NCBI GenBank assembly: GCA_019279435.1
Contig: JAAALK010000082.1
Coordinates: forward strand, 13,470,594-13,534,593
Source: Zizania palustris
Lineage: Eukaryota > Streptophyta > Magnoliopsida > Poales > Poaceae
Reading direction: 5' to 3'
Length of the DNA stretch: 64,000 nucleotides
Part shown: piece by piece, positions 21,948-34,126 of the stretch
How positions within the stretch are numbered: position 1 is the first letter of the stretch
Layout of the letters: every line of letters starts with the position of its first letter
The notes under the pieces: generated by a model
Databases searched by the model: none
What the model saw: only the letters and a program-made list of their open reading frames with translations
Told to the model about the DNA's origin: nothing
Position numbers and translations under genes: made by a program

Positions 21948-22770
21948 GCTTTTGAGATCGGCGTCTGTCGCCGGCAAGCCGGCCGCCGGCGGGCAACCGT
22001 GAAGCCGTCGTATCAAGGTGCCGCGGTTTAGTTAGGACTAATGATCCTACTCCCACGTAAAAGTATTTTTACCCTTGTTGTTTGTAATGATCTGATCTGA
22101 TCCGATCACCTGCTTAGCGTCCTAAGTTGAGCTACGTCGTGTCACCTTGCAGCTGGCTGCATGCTCTGCTCTGCTCGATGAGTAGAGTAGAGTAGTTGTA
22201 CTGTGTGCGCCAGGTCGCATGGTGTTGTACTGGTACAGTAGCTACCTGTGTTACTACTCGATTCCCGTGAAATCAATGGCTATGGCGTTTCAAATGTTGT
22301 TCCTTCCATTTTACTACAACTACTGATAATCCACAGTAGTTGGCATTTAGAATTGCTCAATCACATCTGTTTATTTGTTTTAAGAGCAAAAAAGGCGCCG
22401 TTCCAATTTAAAAAATGTTACCTCTAGGTTCAAATAACTCTGTTCCAAAAGAGCCGTCCCAATTTTAACTCTCTAAAGAAACTGTATGGATTGCTATTGC
22501 TCCATACCCATAAAGAAACTGTATGAATTGCTCGAAAAACTAGTAAACATTTCTGCTTTTCTAATTTCTCTATTAATTCCTCAACAGGTAACATTCTATT
22601 GCTGCGTTTTTTCTTCATTCGTCTTTTTTAGAATCATGCTGTCGTATTAGATGAAGTAGCAGGCGCATGCATTTTAAAGAGGACATAACAGTGAAAAAAA
22701 ATTAAAGCATTTGAAACGCCAAGTCCTCTCTCTCAAGTCTCAAAGGAGGAACGTGGCCTAAACAGGCAAA
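21948..22770 (+). other. HAM 3' UTR and downstream spacer
   Basis: After the TAA the sequence stays GC-rich to about 22010, then has TA/GTAG-rich DNA with GAGTAGAGTAGAGTAG at about 22180-22196. No clear AATAAA signal is seen near 22300. From 22320 it becomes AT-rich with no coding sequence. Confidence 0.4.
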
Positions 22771-23015
22771 TTTCAGAATTTCCATGAATTTTTAAAGTAT
22801 TTTTGTGAGATCATATTTAATACCAAAAAAATCTAGAAAAAAATCGGCTGCTCTAAACATGCCGATTTCAGAATTCCCATAAAATTTTAAAGCATTTTGT
22901 GAGATCATATTTAATTCCAAAACAATTCGAGAAAATTGGGCGGGCTGATTTCAGAATCTCCATAAAATTTTAAAGCATTTTTACGAGGCGTATTTAATTC
23001 AAAAAAGTTTCAATA
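22771..23015. repeat. Three-unit tandem repeat (about 83-95 bp units)
   Basis: TTTCAGAATT(T/C), a following CCAT.AA.TTTTAAAG(T/C)ATTT and GAG.(T/C)..TATTTAAT(A/T)C(C) recur with starts at 22771, 22866 and 22949. Units are diverged and AT-rich. No function is inferred. Confidence 0.75.
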
Positions 23016-23051
23016 TTGTTAGAATACTTGTTTATGCTTTCCTCTTCGGGA

Positions 23052-23398
23052 ATTAGGGACGTTTGATTATATGAACTAAAGTTTAGTCCGTATCATATCA
23101 TATGTTTGGATATCAATTTGAAGGATTAAATATGAATTAATTATAAAAATAATTAAAGAATCAGAAGATTATTCGCGAGACGAATTTATTAAGACTAATT
23201 AATCTACGATTAGAAAATATTCACTGTAACATCACATTGTTAAATCATAGTGTAATTAGGTTCATTAGATTCTTCTCGTGAATAATCCACCAATTATGAA
23301 TGTATTTTATAAATAGTCTATATTTAATATTCCAAAATAAAATCCAAACATCTGATATAACGGGACTAAACTTTTAGACTAAAGAACTAAATTACACC
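23052..23398. mobile_element. hAT-type MITE with long inverted ends
   Basis: The left half (GAACTAAAGTTTAGTCC, ATGTTTGGATATCAA, ATTCGCGAGACGAATTTATT) is mirrored on the right (GGGACTAAACTTTTAG, AAATCCAAACATCTGA, GATTCTTCTCGTGAATAA). Inverted ends span about 150 bases each side of a short centre. CGCGAGACGAAT is common in grass MITEs of this type. No coding capacity. Confidence 0.75.
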
Positions 23399-23399
23399 T

Positions 23400-24399
23400 T
23401 TGAAAAGCAAAAAGCTAAAGAGATTATTCTTGATGGTTGTCTGTGTCGCTAGGGGAACCAATTCCTCTAACTTCCCCCCTTACGATATAACAATCCGAGC
23501 TATTCATCGTAGATCCGATAGTACAGGGTCTCTCCCGTTGCTATGAGAGTGGGTTCCACCACACCGGTCTCCTTTAACATCCGTTGAATCTTGATCCGAT
23601 ACTAGTGAAGCTCACCTCACCGTAGAAAATCTCAAATCGACGGTAGGTTGGTGCGGTTCAAAACATGTTGACAATTCTTGGGTCGTGCACGAAGATGCTG
23701 ACGCGTGGCGGTGTGTTTCTCTGTATTTCATGATTATAGCATTTAAGATTGTAATCTTATAATTTTATATAAATATGAATTATGAAAGTACTCACCGTGT
23801 TGCATGGCGGAAAAGAAAAGCAGGATTACACATGAATTGGGCGTGCTTAGGACCACAGTAATGGACGTGGTCGGAGAAGAACATCTCCAATGCACCTTAG
23901 CAGCCGCGAGGTAGAAATTAATGTAGAATAGAAACAAGGTTTGGGAATAAAGCGGCCATGGGCGACCGTTCGAAGCAAGCATAAAGGCGTCAGACAGTTT
24001 TTTGCTCCTGAGTGCGATTCCGATATGCACTCGGCCAGCAACAGAGGGGGCTACCTATTAGACATGGCTAAGCAAAGCGCTAACAATTAGGCTAGTTAAT
24101 TCCTTACCTGTTTATGATTGATGATGCATGCCTTCTTGTTTATGATTCATCTACTACCTGTCTAACTATGTTAGAGTGATTTATCTATTGACATGTTCTC
24201 GTATATGTCCCTTCTGGTCCATGCTTTCGACTGAGATATGTACAGTGTAATATACTAGTATATGTATATTCTTGATAATGAAATTTTTTATTTAATTTTG
24301 AGAAGATACAATTAAACGGAGAAATGAACATTTTTGACCTCAGTAGGATGCACACGGATAAAACATAATTAAGAACCATCAGTTGAGATGCTATAATTA
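23400..24399. other. Intergenic spacer
   Basis: No recognised gene or repeat. Part of the segment after about 24180 may be the 3' UTR of the minus-strand LINE fragment that ends at about 24400. Confidence 0.3.
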
Positions 24400-24898
24400 C
24401 TGATATGCTAACTATTCCATGCATACCCTGCTTTTGCAACATAACCGAGGTGCAAAGCTACCGAATAATTAAACAAATAACTTGCAAAAGAGAAGATATA
24501 ATTCTGTTGTCAAAAACTACATCATTCATGTATAAAAATATATTGACCAACACGTAGCGACCGCTCTTAATAGAATATACAGTTTCAAATTATTTGGAAT
24601 TTTTTAATGCTAGCTGCCAAACATATGTAAACCCCTGATGGGTTGAGCGACAAACGCCACTTGAATGATGAACCATACTGAGTTGGCTAAACAACATTTA
24701 GAGAAGAGATGTTTAATTGTGTCATTTTTATGACAAAAACAACAAGCCTAAGTGCCATACCAATTTTGGTTAGCTAAGTTATCATTTGTTACTACCACCC
24801 CAGGACTAAAATACGGAATGAAAATTTTGACCCGGTATTTTACTAGCATATGCATATGGTTACTGTTGTCTGCCTGGTAAACAACAGAAGTTAGCCAT
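24400..24898 (-). pseudogene. LINE (L1-type) 3' fragment with zf-RVT domain
   Basis: On the minus strand a frame from about 24898 down reads through a reverse-transcriptase-associated zinc finger: GVVVTNDNLANQNWYGT, a TAG, then CCFCHKNDTIKHLFSKC and SVWFIIQVA. This is the zf-RVT arrangement found just after RT in plant LINEs. Beyond a frame change, MNDVVFDN and later VMLQKQ-like words fit the LINE C-terminus. RT and endonuclease are absent, as expected for a 5'-truncated insertion. Confidence 0.78.
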
Positions 24899-24899
24899 G

Positions 24900-26366
24900 A
24901 AGGCATAGTGTTCTTTTGCCATTGCCAGGGGCTCAGAGTAGCTTAAATGAGATCAAGCATACTTAAACATTGACCCCTTCACGGCTAATCAGTGCTGTTA
25001 CTGTTGTTGCTTTATGCTCCTGCCTTGCACCTTTCAATAAGAACTGGACCACAGGTAGTATTTGTCAAGCAGAAAACTGGACACAGTGACAGCCTAACTA
25101 AGCTTTGTCTTCTCCTTACAAACGGGAAGAAGAAAAATCTTGTCAGAATATGTTCTATTTATTTAAGCTGTAGATAAAGCATGTTACTGGACTGTTGCTC
25201 ATTGAAGAACATATGGTGATGGGTGTCACTGTGCTTGTTTGTTTTTATTATATAAGCACATATGCTAAACTCTATGAATTGATTTCTATGCTAGAAAATA
25301 CGGTTGTTAGATTTAAGAAGATGCACATATAATCAATTTAAGATTTAAGATACTAAATACTAATTTATTTTTGATAGAACGGCGCCAATGCATCTTCAAT
25401 AACGTAGCTTCGCCCCTAGCTGCAACATGAACCAAATCCTGCTTGTTCTCTCAGGCATGGCTGCCCTGCCATCCTGTGCTGGAGATGCAAAGAGGGCAAT
25501 CATGGTGTAAAGCTCTCATGCTTTACAGAAATGGCGGCAAAGCATCTTAGCGCCGGAGCTAATTGGGGTACCAAATTCGTCCACGTTGTGCCTGTCTCGA
25601 CGGTGAGGAATAAAACATCCTCTCCGATTAGCATGCCAGAATATTGATCTCGTTATAAAATAGGGCATCAATGACCGAACTCGCTTTTTGGTTCACTACA
25701 AGAGTCAAGACCTACGCTCAAACATATGCAACAAAAAATCATAATTATATAATCAGGTTCAATAACTAACCTCAATAATTAAGTTTGCGAAACAGTTTAG
25801 ATTAATCAACCAACAAATTATTTAGATATTTACACCAATCGAGATTATAATATAATCTCAATTATTATTTTTCCTTTAGCCAGAGAATGGGAAGCCCAGT
25901 AATCCACATTAGACGGCGTCAGTGACCAACCATAGCAGGTTCCCTGCATGCATGCTTCGAAGAATTGACAGATTCGCCACTATCTCATCTTTATAAACAA
26001 GCCGACATCACGTTTCACAATTTTAAGAAATTTCGCTCAAATTTCACGGATTTTGAGCTTTTCGAACTGACACGGAAACAGAAGGTATTTTGGTGAATTT
26101 TGAGATTATCATTCGAATTTTATGAATTCTCTTTTTATTAAAATTTTATCACTTGGCATACAAACAACGATCACACCTGGGCACCACAAGGATTGCACGT
26201 TTTGTGGGGGCAGATAATAGCTAATCAGAAATTCAGAAGTATTCAGTACCACAGAGTGGAAGGCAGGCAGTGGATCTAGCCAACAAAGGCTTACGGTATT
26301 GTGTAAAATTCACAACAAAGCATGGGGCTAGAATATTTGGGCGAAACTTTAGGAAGTGTTTAATTT
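24900..26366. other. Intergenic DNA
   Basis: No supported gene. 25375-25620 is a GC-richer island (GGCATGGCTGCCCTGCC and nearby), possibly an old gene or element fragment that I cannot identify. The rest is AT-rich. Confidence 0.3.
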
Positions 26367-26752
26367 TTGGGACGAAATGGAATGTGACGAGTTATTTTTT
26401 TATATTATTTGGTTTAGAGAAAATACGAGATAAAAACATCCTAGAAAGAAATATTCCGTGAAGATGTAGAATGAGCATATTCCTCCAAATCGAGTGGACC
26501 GGCTAGACCCATACTCTCGCGGGTAGAACCATAGGAGCAAATCCATGACATGGACAATATGGTGCTATGTACCAAGGGTAGGGGGAAAGGTCGGCGTGAC
26601 GCAGCCAAAGGTGAGGAAGGCCACGTGGCCTAGGGATGGGGCAAATGGCGGTGTAACAAGGAGGATCAAGGCAAAGGGTGACACAATAACGGGGTTGGGG
26701 TGGAGGGTGGCATGCTAAGGATGACAGCATAGCAAGCGGAGGTGGTGGTGTG
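26367..26752. repeat. Left flank segment F, copy 1
   Basis: This segment (GTTATTTTTTTATATTATTTGG, ACCGGCTAGACCCATACTC, ACACAATAACGGGGTTGGGG) recurs at 33707-34126 in the same orientation, each time followed by the same LTR. It is therefore part of a larger duplication. Two ORF-like stretches on the minus strand are not supported as genes. Confidence 0.85.
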
Positions 26753-27574
26753 TGTTGGGGAATAGGGGAGCTACGCTAGCCGGCAAATTCAAAATTTACG
26801 CCCTAGCCCAAGACTTATGCGCGTGCGAGATCATAGATCGGTACCTTCTAGTACGTGACGCGCTAGGTGCAGCGGAAGAAGATGTTGGAGTAGCGCGTAA
26901 AGCCTATCCTTACTTCGTCCTTGCCGTCCTTCACCGATCCGATCGATGAAGACACCGTAGTCGTTCGCATGTAGATGTCCACGAGCATTGCTATTAGAGC
27001 AACGCCTCCACGGAGTCCACACGTAAAGGGATGGAGTACCTCCCACGACAACGTGCTAGCACTGCACGTGAGAGATGGGGATCCTTGATCTCAACAATTA
27101 AGATCAGGAAAGGAAAGAGAGAACTCTTGGGTGGCTAGGTCTAATCTAGGCTTATTGCTTTTTCCAAGACGTCCTCCTCCTCTCCTTTTATAGGGCTGAG
27201 AGGCCCTTGGTCGTGCTCATCCCGAAACCCTAAAAATCATAACAGATCCAATCTGTTTGTCCACGTTGGAACTTTCGATCCTGGATTGGAACTTTCGACA
27301 GGGTATTTTAGGTCTCCTGATACAGTACGACACACAATAGATCTAATCTGTTATCGCCCACCTCAGATCTTCTGATACCATATCAGAACTTCCGATCAGT
27401 ACAAAAATTCCCCGATTCTGAATCGGAACTTCTGGCTCGTCAGAACTTCCGATACCATATCGGAACTTCTAAAGAAACATTTGCTCTCTGTATCGAGACC
27501 AGAAAATAACCGGAACTTCCGATACTTCCTATCGGAACTTCCGATACACGGAATTTTCTTGGGAACATCCTTCA
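26753..27574 (-). repeat. 3' LTR of the Tork-like copia element
   Basis: On the plus strand it runs TGTTGGGGAATAGG...GGGAACATCCTTCA, i.e. TGAAGGATG...CCCCAACA in element sense, 822 bases. A TATA box (TATAAAAGG in sense) lies at 27184-27192. Upstream of it, at 27264-27555, are about eight copies of a GGAACTTCCGAT-like motif. The last five bases to the left (GTGTG) nearly match GTTTG to the right of the duplicated solo LTR at 34884. Confidence 0.87.
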
Positions 27575-27590
27575 ATCTCCCACTTGCACA
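27575..27590 (-). other. Polypurine tract of the Tork-like copia element
   Basis: In element sense GCAAGTGGGAGAT lies directly before the LTR start TGAAGG, as expected for plus-strand priming. Confidence 0.75.
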
Positions 27591-28703
27591 AGAACCAATT
27601 CTTTACATGTTTTTAATCCACTCCCGTAAGTGTGTGACCCAATAGGTTCATACACTAACGGTTGTTTACCGAAAACCGTTTCCAACTCACTAATCAATAG
27701 CGGTACCTAGCAGCACATATTGACCTCTGAAAGCGTACAAAATCAAATTTTCGTGAACCTTGATATACTCAAGCACTAGTATCTTTACCACGCGCCGTCA
27801 GTCAAGATCAAGGTGAGATATGTGCCACCCTTGTTGGTTAACTTGACATTTTCACTCAATCAAGTATCAGATTCAAATCATGACTAACTCCTTAGTCATA
27901 GTGGCATGACCATGCACTTTTACAATCCAATACCTCGAGGGGCCTAGAGACGATTCTCCCGTTATTAGGAGTGGTAAATTCCATCTTGACCGCTCATATC
28001 CTAAGATATGTTTCACAACACACCTGAAAATAACCCTTCTTACTACTCTGTTACGGAATAGCGTTAGGAAGCATCTAAGTGTGTCGCTACGCATTATAGA
28101 ATCAAATGACGATCTCAGGTCCAAGGACTCTGCAAGTACACCATTTGAGATGATAACTATTGGCACATTACAATAATAATCCCAACAGTATCTCAAGTGG
28201 GTCTGTCCAATACCATGTTCACCAACATGTGTCCACATCACTGACTTGACATCTCTATGTCTATGATATGTGAAACACAATCATCAATCAGTCGGATGTA
28301 CTAATCCATGTATCATCACTGTCCTACATGATGACAAGATTAGGGACCCTTTTGAACAACATCGTCATAAAACAAATAGTTTCACGTAACAAGTCGTACT
28401 CATTAATTAAATGCAAACGATATTTATTCAAGGAACAAGATAACAATTATCCTCATACATTAACATAGACTCTACTAGCATCTTCCACAAACACATGACT
28501 CACTCACGCAAGTATCTAATACCCATGGAGCTCATATGCGCCTCATGCTTGGGCTGTGGAAGAGGCTTCGTCAATGGATCCGCTTTGTTTAAATCTATGT
28601 GCACCTTACAAATCTTCACATCACCTCTCTCAATGATCTTGCGGATCAAGTGATATCGCTGAAGTATATGTTTAGACTTCTGGTGCTATCTAGGCTCTTT
28701 GTC
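27591..28703 (-). other. Noncoding 3' region between RNase H and LTR
   Basis: About 1.1 kb of the element without recognised domains. A 135-codon frame (27873-28280) shows no family features. Confidence 0.5.
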
Positions 28704-29015
28704 TTACGCAATGACACCACTATTATCACAATAGAGGTCCACTAGACTAGACGCACTAGGAACAACCCCCGGCTCAGAAACAAACTTTCTGATCCAAACG
28801 GCCTCCTTCGCAGCTTCTGAAGCGACGATATAATCAGCTCTTGTTGTAGAATCGGCCACCGTCTCTTGCTTGGAACTCTTCCAACTCACTTCGCCTCCAT
28901 TGAGGCAGAACACAAAACCAGATTGCGATCGAGAATCATCTTTATCGGTCTGAAAGCTAGCATCTGTGTAACCACTTACAACGAGCTCCTCTTCACCACC
29001 ATGTACCAGAAACAT
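28704..29015 (-). pseudogene. copia RNase H domain (Tork-like element)
   Basis: The frame has GYTDASFQTDKDDSRSQSG, FCLNGGEVSWKSSKQ and the WIRKF...LYCDNSG segment, the expected RNase H order. The usual AEAEY box reads TRADYI, a further sign of decay. It ends with a stop within the C-terminal part. It sits directly after RT. Confidence 0.87.
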
Positions 29016-29019
29016 TTCC

Positions 29020-29868
29020 TCATTCCTCGTTAAGTACTTGAGGATACTTTACTACAACCCAGTTACTTCCACTCAGGTTCGATTGGTACCTGCTCGTAAT
29101 ACTTAGAGCATATGACACATCTGGACGTGTACATAGCATGTCATACATGATGGATCCAATTGCGGAGGTATACGAGATCGCACTCATCTTCTCTAGCTCA
29201 TTAGGTGTCGCAGCACACTGAGTCTTACTAAGAGAAATACCATGTGACATTGGCACAAAACTCTTCTTAGAATTCTGCATTTTGAACTGCTTCAAAACCT
29301 TGTCAATGTACATACTTTGGCTTAATCTAATTAACCATTTTGATCTATCTCTATAGATCTTTATGCCCAAAATGTATGCTACCTCTCCAAGGTCTTTCAT
29401 TGAAAAACTATTTTTCAGTGAAGTCTTGACAGCATTCAACAAAGGAATGTCGTTTCCGATCAATAATAAGTCATCCACATATAACACCAGAAACACAAGT
29501 GAGCTCCCACTAGCCTTCTTGTAAACACAAGGTTCTTCTTCATTCTTGATGAAGCCAAACCCTTTGACTACCTCATCAAAGCGAAGATTCTAACTCTGAG
29601 AAGCTTGCTTCAATCCATAAATGGACTTTAGCAACTTGCAAACTTTTCCAGCATTTCCGAGACTGTTAAGACCTTCAGGCCGTGTCATATACACATCCTC
29701 ACTTAGGTTTCCATTTAGGAAAGCCATCTTGACATCCATTTGCCATATCTCATAATCATAAAATGCGGCAATAGATAGCATGATCCGAATAGACTTAATC
29801 ATAGCGACGGGCAAAAACGTTTCATCACAATCAACATCTTGAATCTTTATGAAACCGTTTGCCACCAA
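29020..29868 (-). pseudogene. copia reverse transcriptase domain (Tork-like element)
   Basis: Two frames cover RT. 29590-29868 has IWQMDVKMAFLNGNL and LLKSIYGLKQASQS. 29020-29496 has the catalytic LYVDDLLLIGND box and SMKDLGEVAYILGIKIYRDRS. A stop after SQS and a frame change at about 29500-29590 separate them, so no full RT can be made. Confidence 0.88.
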
Positions 29869-29907
29869 TCGTGCCTTATAGATGTGAACATTTCCATCAA
29901 CGTCTAT

Positions 29908-30976
29908 CTATTTCTTGAAGATCCATTTACACTCAATGGTTTTTACACCATCGGGTGGATCAACCAAGTTCCAAACTTGGTTAACTCGCATGGACCCTAA
30001 CAAGAATCCAATGGCTCCAAGCCATTTCTCAGAGTTTGGTCTCATCACTGCTTCCGCATAGGTCTTAGGCTCGTCATTGTCCAACAACAACACGTCGTGA
30101 TGCCTAGTGGTCAAGAACATGTACCTCTCTAGCACATGGACTACTCTCCTAGACCTTCGTGGGGTTGGTGCATCTACAACATGATCTGCAACATCTTGTG
30201 CCTCTTGTTCTAGTTTAGTGGGATCTGAAACACTTTCTAGTGGCTCTCGAACCTCTTCGAGATGTACAGTCCTCCGACTAACCTCTTTCGAGAGAAACTC
30301 TTTCTCAAGAAATACGCTATTCTGAGTAACAAACACTTTGCCCTCTTCTCTATTATAGAAATAATATCATTTGGTTTCCCTAGGATACCCCACAAAGAAG
30401 CACTTGTCAGACTTAGGACTAAACATGTCAGATGTCATATGTTTGACATACGCCTCACATCCCCAAATCTTTAGAAAAGATAAACTGGGACGCCTCCCAT
30501 ACCACATCTCATATGGCGTATTTTCTACCGACTTAGATGGAACTCTATTAATCGTGAAAGTTGCGGTTTCTAGAGCGTGACTCCAAAAGGATAATGGAAG
30601 ATCACTGTGACTCATCATGGACCGCACCATATAATGTCCAACAAAGTGCGGTTTCTCTGCTCGGACACCCTATTCCATTGGGGCATGTCATGTGGAGTCA
30701 GCTGTGGAACAATTCCACACTACTTCAGATGATCACTAAACTCATGGCTCAAATATTCACCCCCACGATCCGATCGTAAAAATTTAATTGTCTTTCCCGT
30801 ATGATTTGTACCTCATTCTGGAACTCCTTGTACTTTTCAAAGGATTCCCACTTATGCCTCATCAAGTAGACATAGCCATATCTACTAAAGTCATCGGTAA
30901 AAGTAATAAGGTACTGAAATCCTTTCCTAGCAGTGTGACTCATTAGACCACACACATCAGTATGTACTATGGCCAA
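29908..30976 (-). pseudogene. copia integrase region (Tork-like element)
   Basis: 30749-30976 gives the integrase core start (HTDVCGLM, YLITFTDDFSRYGYVYL). 30367-30630 gives its later part (LPLSFWSHALETATFTINRVPSK, CFFVGYPRETK). 29908-30336 is the linker to RT, ending QVWNLVDPPDGVK. The intervening segments are frameshifted. Integrase would join element cDNA to the chromosome. Confidence 0.85.
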
Positions 30977-31169
30977 TAGCTCATCGCCTTCTCACTCTTC
31001 CAATGAAAGACGTCTTTGTCATTTTGCCAAGTAAGTAAGACTCGCATGTGTCATATGATTTAAAATCAAATGACTCCAAAAGTTCATCACTATGGAGCTT
31101 CTATACACGCTTCTCATTTATATGACCCGAACGACAATGCCAGACGTAGGTGGTATTCAAATCATTGAG

Positions 31170-31600
31170 TCATTGTTTCTTAGTACTAATATTATAAACG
31201 TGTGCATCGTCAAGACTTAGAATGTACAATCCATTCACTAATGGACAAACATCATAGATCATACCATTCGGGAATATCGAACAACATTTGTTCTTTATCA
31301 TGAACTCATAACCTTCTTCCTCCAAACATGAGGAAGAGATAATGTTTCTTCCCAACGCTGGAATATAATAACAATTATTCAATTCCAGAACTGATCCTGA
31401 GGGTAGTGACAAAGAATAAATGCCAACGGCCAACACTGCAACCTTTGCACCATTGCTGACGCGAATATCCAGTGCACCTACTGCACACTTTCTTGACCTA
31501 CTTAGTCCTTGCAACGATTTGCAAGTGTGAATTATCGAACCGGTATCAAATACCCATGAATCATTTGGACGAGTCGCAAGATTAAATTCAATAAAATTTA
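31170..31600 (-). pseudogene. copia protease active site and following region
   Basis: In element sense a WVFDTGS stretch at about 31530-31560 is the aspartic protease site, followed by SLPSGSVLELNNCYYIPALGRNIIS, typical for copia protease ends. The gag-pre-integrase part after it is frameshifted. Upstream at about 31640-31790 the sequence is interrupted by GGAACTTCCGAT-like repeats. Confidence 0.75.
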
Positions 31601-31769
31601 TACTTGAAGTAGAAGCGGAAGTCCTACCTCCCTTTTGCTTCCAATTTGTATGGATCGGAACATCCGATTTGGCATCAGAAATTCCGATCTGACTTCTTCG
31701 TCACAAATTTTGTCCAGCATTGGAACCTCCGATCAACCATCAGAACTTCAAATCCAATAAATATCATAA

Positions 31770-32219
31770 CTACCGATTAGGTATCAGAACTTCCAAAGTT
31801 ATGCAAACAGAAACATATCTAATCTGTTTTAATTCTTCTAACTCCAATTTGCAATTCCTGAATAATTGACCAGTTTTGCAGGCAAACAAGGACACTAAGG
31901 TACGATACCTCTTAGCCCGAGCTTGGCTCTCAAAAATGCCTTTGTGTCCCATAATCATATTATGGACATTCTTGTTCTCATCTTGCTTCCAAAGCTCAGA
32001 GCACAAACAAGCATGCATGAGACAATTTACATTAAGTGACTCATTTGAGTGCTTCTCATAAGCCCTCCGGTCAACTAGTTCATCATGATTGGATTTCTCT
32101 AGAACATTTTTCTTTCGCTCGAGAACACTTCTCAAGTTTCTAAACCAATCAATAAAAAATGTTCCAAAAAGAATCGATCGCAAAATAAAGAGTACATTGT
32201 TCATAACAGTCAGTGCCAT
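31770..32219 (-). pseudogene. copia gag remnant (Tork-like element)
   Basis: This 149-codon frame contains NESLNVNCLMHACLCSEL and ESQARAKRYRTLVSLFACK, matching the conserved middle of copia gag. Its real start is likely upstream at about 32215 (MALTVMN). The C-terminal zinc knuckle is not evident. It is separated from the protease by a frameshift. Confidence 0.75.
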
Positions 32220-33404
32220 GATCTACAAAAGATTAAATGCAAGGTTCAACACTATGCAATGTTTATATTTTATCCAATAAAAGATTTCCCACTATCTAAA
32301 CCAGTCACTTTCTTTCTCATGACTAATAGTGACACAAGATCCATGGTCACGCTATCTCCTAGTGAGCTTTGGCATCACTACTATAAGCTAGTTGACATAG
32401 GTAAGTACTCCTTGCTAATCACATCGTATGTGACTTTTGTCATTGGAGAAGAATCCAATGCTCGACCCCAACTCCTATGCTCTAAGGCCCAAAACCATTT
32501 TGATAGCCATGTCAAGTGAACCAATACTATGCGTGCAGAAGTCCGACTTACACCCCAACTGGTCGAGATAAAAGATAGCACCCTGCTTTAGCAGACCCAC
32601 TATCGATGAGCACGAACCTTGGTGGGTGCAACTATTGGGAAGAGCATCAACACTTAATTTTCTGAGGGAAAACTATTCAAGCATCACAACGTCCCTAGCG
32701 CACACGAGACAAGCATGAATAGAATAACACGAACATAAGTAAGCATCACAGGCAATCTTATTAACTATGACATAGCATGGACTTCTTCACATGGTGATTT
32801 CCATCTCCATGGCTCCCGTCATCGATTGCGTGCTCCCGGCCTCCATGAAGAGTACTATTCCATCTCACATAGTCTATACTAATTACATGGGCCGAAGCAC
32901 CGCGGAAATGACATGCAAGTTGCAATAAATGTTACATCATCCTTGGGCTGTAAATAACCATGACACGTAGGCCATATTTAATTTACATTCATTGCATGCA
33001 TCTCATACATCACATTTATCCAAGGCCATGACAGTCACGTCATTCTCTGCAAAACAAAGTTAGGCGAGCAATCTACAAGGGACTGGATTCTGGATCTAAA
33101 AAACCTAGGTCAACAGGCTCGATTTTTCAAATTCGCGCGGGTCAGAACTTCCGATCTAGAATCAGAACTTCCGATCCTTAGAACTTCTAATAAATATCAG
33201 AATCCTGCACTGTAACAATTGCCTTCTGTATCGAATCATTATTCGATATTGGAACATCCGATCACTATCAGAACTTCAGATCCACCATCAGAATTTCCGA
33301 TCACATCGGAACATCCGATCTGCCACGGACAGAAACAAATCTAATCTATTTTTCCACCATGTATCTCCATACATGAGGGATCTAGATTGAACACTACAGA
33401 CGTA

Positions 33405-33417
33405 GGCTCTGATACCA
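33405..33417 (-). other. Primer binding site (initiator tRNA-Met)
   Basis: In element sense TGGTATCAGAGCC follows the 5' LTR after one base, perfectly matching the usual plant copia PBS for initiator tRNA-Met. Confidence 0.92.
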
Positions 33418-33418
33418 C

Positions 33419-33706
33419 TGTTGGGGAATAGGAGAGCTATGCTAGCCAGCAAATTAAAAATTTACGTCCTAGGCCCAAGACTCATGCGCATGCTTGATCA
33501 TAGATTGGTACCTTCTAGCATGAGACGCGCTAGGTGCAGTGAAAGAATATGTTGGAGTAGCGCGTCAAGCCTATTCTTGCTTCATCCTTGTCGTCCTTTG
33601 CCGATCTGATCGATGAAGATGACGTATTCGTTCGCATGTAGATTCCCACGAGTGTCGCTATTGGAGCAAGGCCTCCACGGAGTCCACACGTATAGGGATG
33701 GGATGG
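33419..33706 (-). repeat. Truncated 5' LTR of the Tork-like copia element
   Basis: It starts TGTTGGGGAATAGGAG and follows the left LTR to GGGATGG at about 33706, where it breaks off and the duplicated flank F begins. Short GGGA(T/C)G similarity at the break could have guided joining. Confidence 0.85.
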
Positions 33707-34126
33707 GACAGGTTATTTTTTTATATTATTTGGTTTGGAGACAAAATGAGATAAAAACGTCCTAAAAAGAAATATTCTGTGTAGATGTAGGATGAGCATA
33801 TTCCTCCAAATCGAGCGGACCGGCTAGACCCATACTCTCATTTTCTCACACATGGGGAGGGGTGGTGCGGGTAGAACCATAGGAGCAAATCCATGTCATG
33901 GGCAATGTGGCGCTACGCACCAAGGGTAGGGGCGAAGGTAGGCGTGACGGAGCCAAAGCCAAGGAAGGCCATGTGGCCTAGGGATGGGGCAAATGGCGGT
34001 GTAACAAGGAGGATCAAGGCAAAGGGTGACACAATAACGGGGTTGGGGTGGAGGGTGGCATGATTGGGACAAGGCAAAGGGTGGCATGGCTAGGAATGAC
34101 AGCATAGCGAGCATAGGTGGTGGTGC
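33707..34126. repeat. Left flank segment F, copy 2
   Basis: Same order of sequence as 26367-26752, with a 39-base insertion near 33840 (TTTTCTCACACATGGGG) and a 35-base repeat of GGGACAAGGCAAAGGGTGGCAT near 34075. It is followed directly by another LTR of the same family. Confidence 0.87.

Larger units (their letters stand above)
26753..33706 (-). mobile_element. Ty1/copia (Tork-like) retrotransposon, minus strand
   Basis: It is complete in outline: 5' LTR on the right (33419 onward, truncated at about 33706), PBS at 33405-33417, gag, protease, integrase, RT, RNase H, PPT and a full 3' LTR on the left. The polyprotein is broken by several stops and frameshifts. Its right LTR is joined at about 33706 to a second copy of the left flank, so no matching flank TSD exists at that end. 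The RT/RNase H text (SYTSAIGSIMY, CTRPDVSYAL) is typical of Tork/Tnt1-type copia; the clade is inference. Confidence 0.9.

Noticed and set aside
27264..27555. Heat-shock-element interpretation of the GGAACTTCC array
   Set aside because: The GAA and TTC blocks are separated by one base rather than two, so it is not a canonical heat-shock element.
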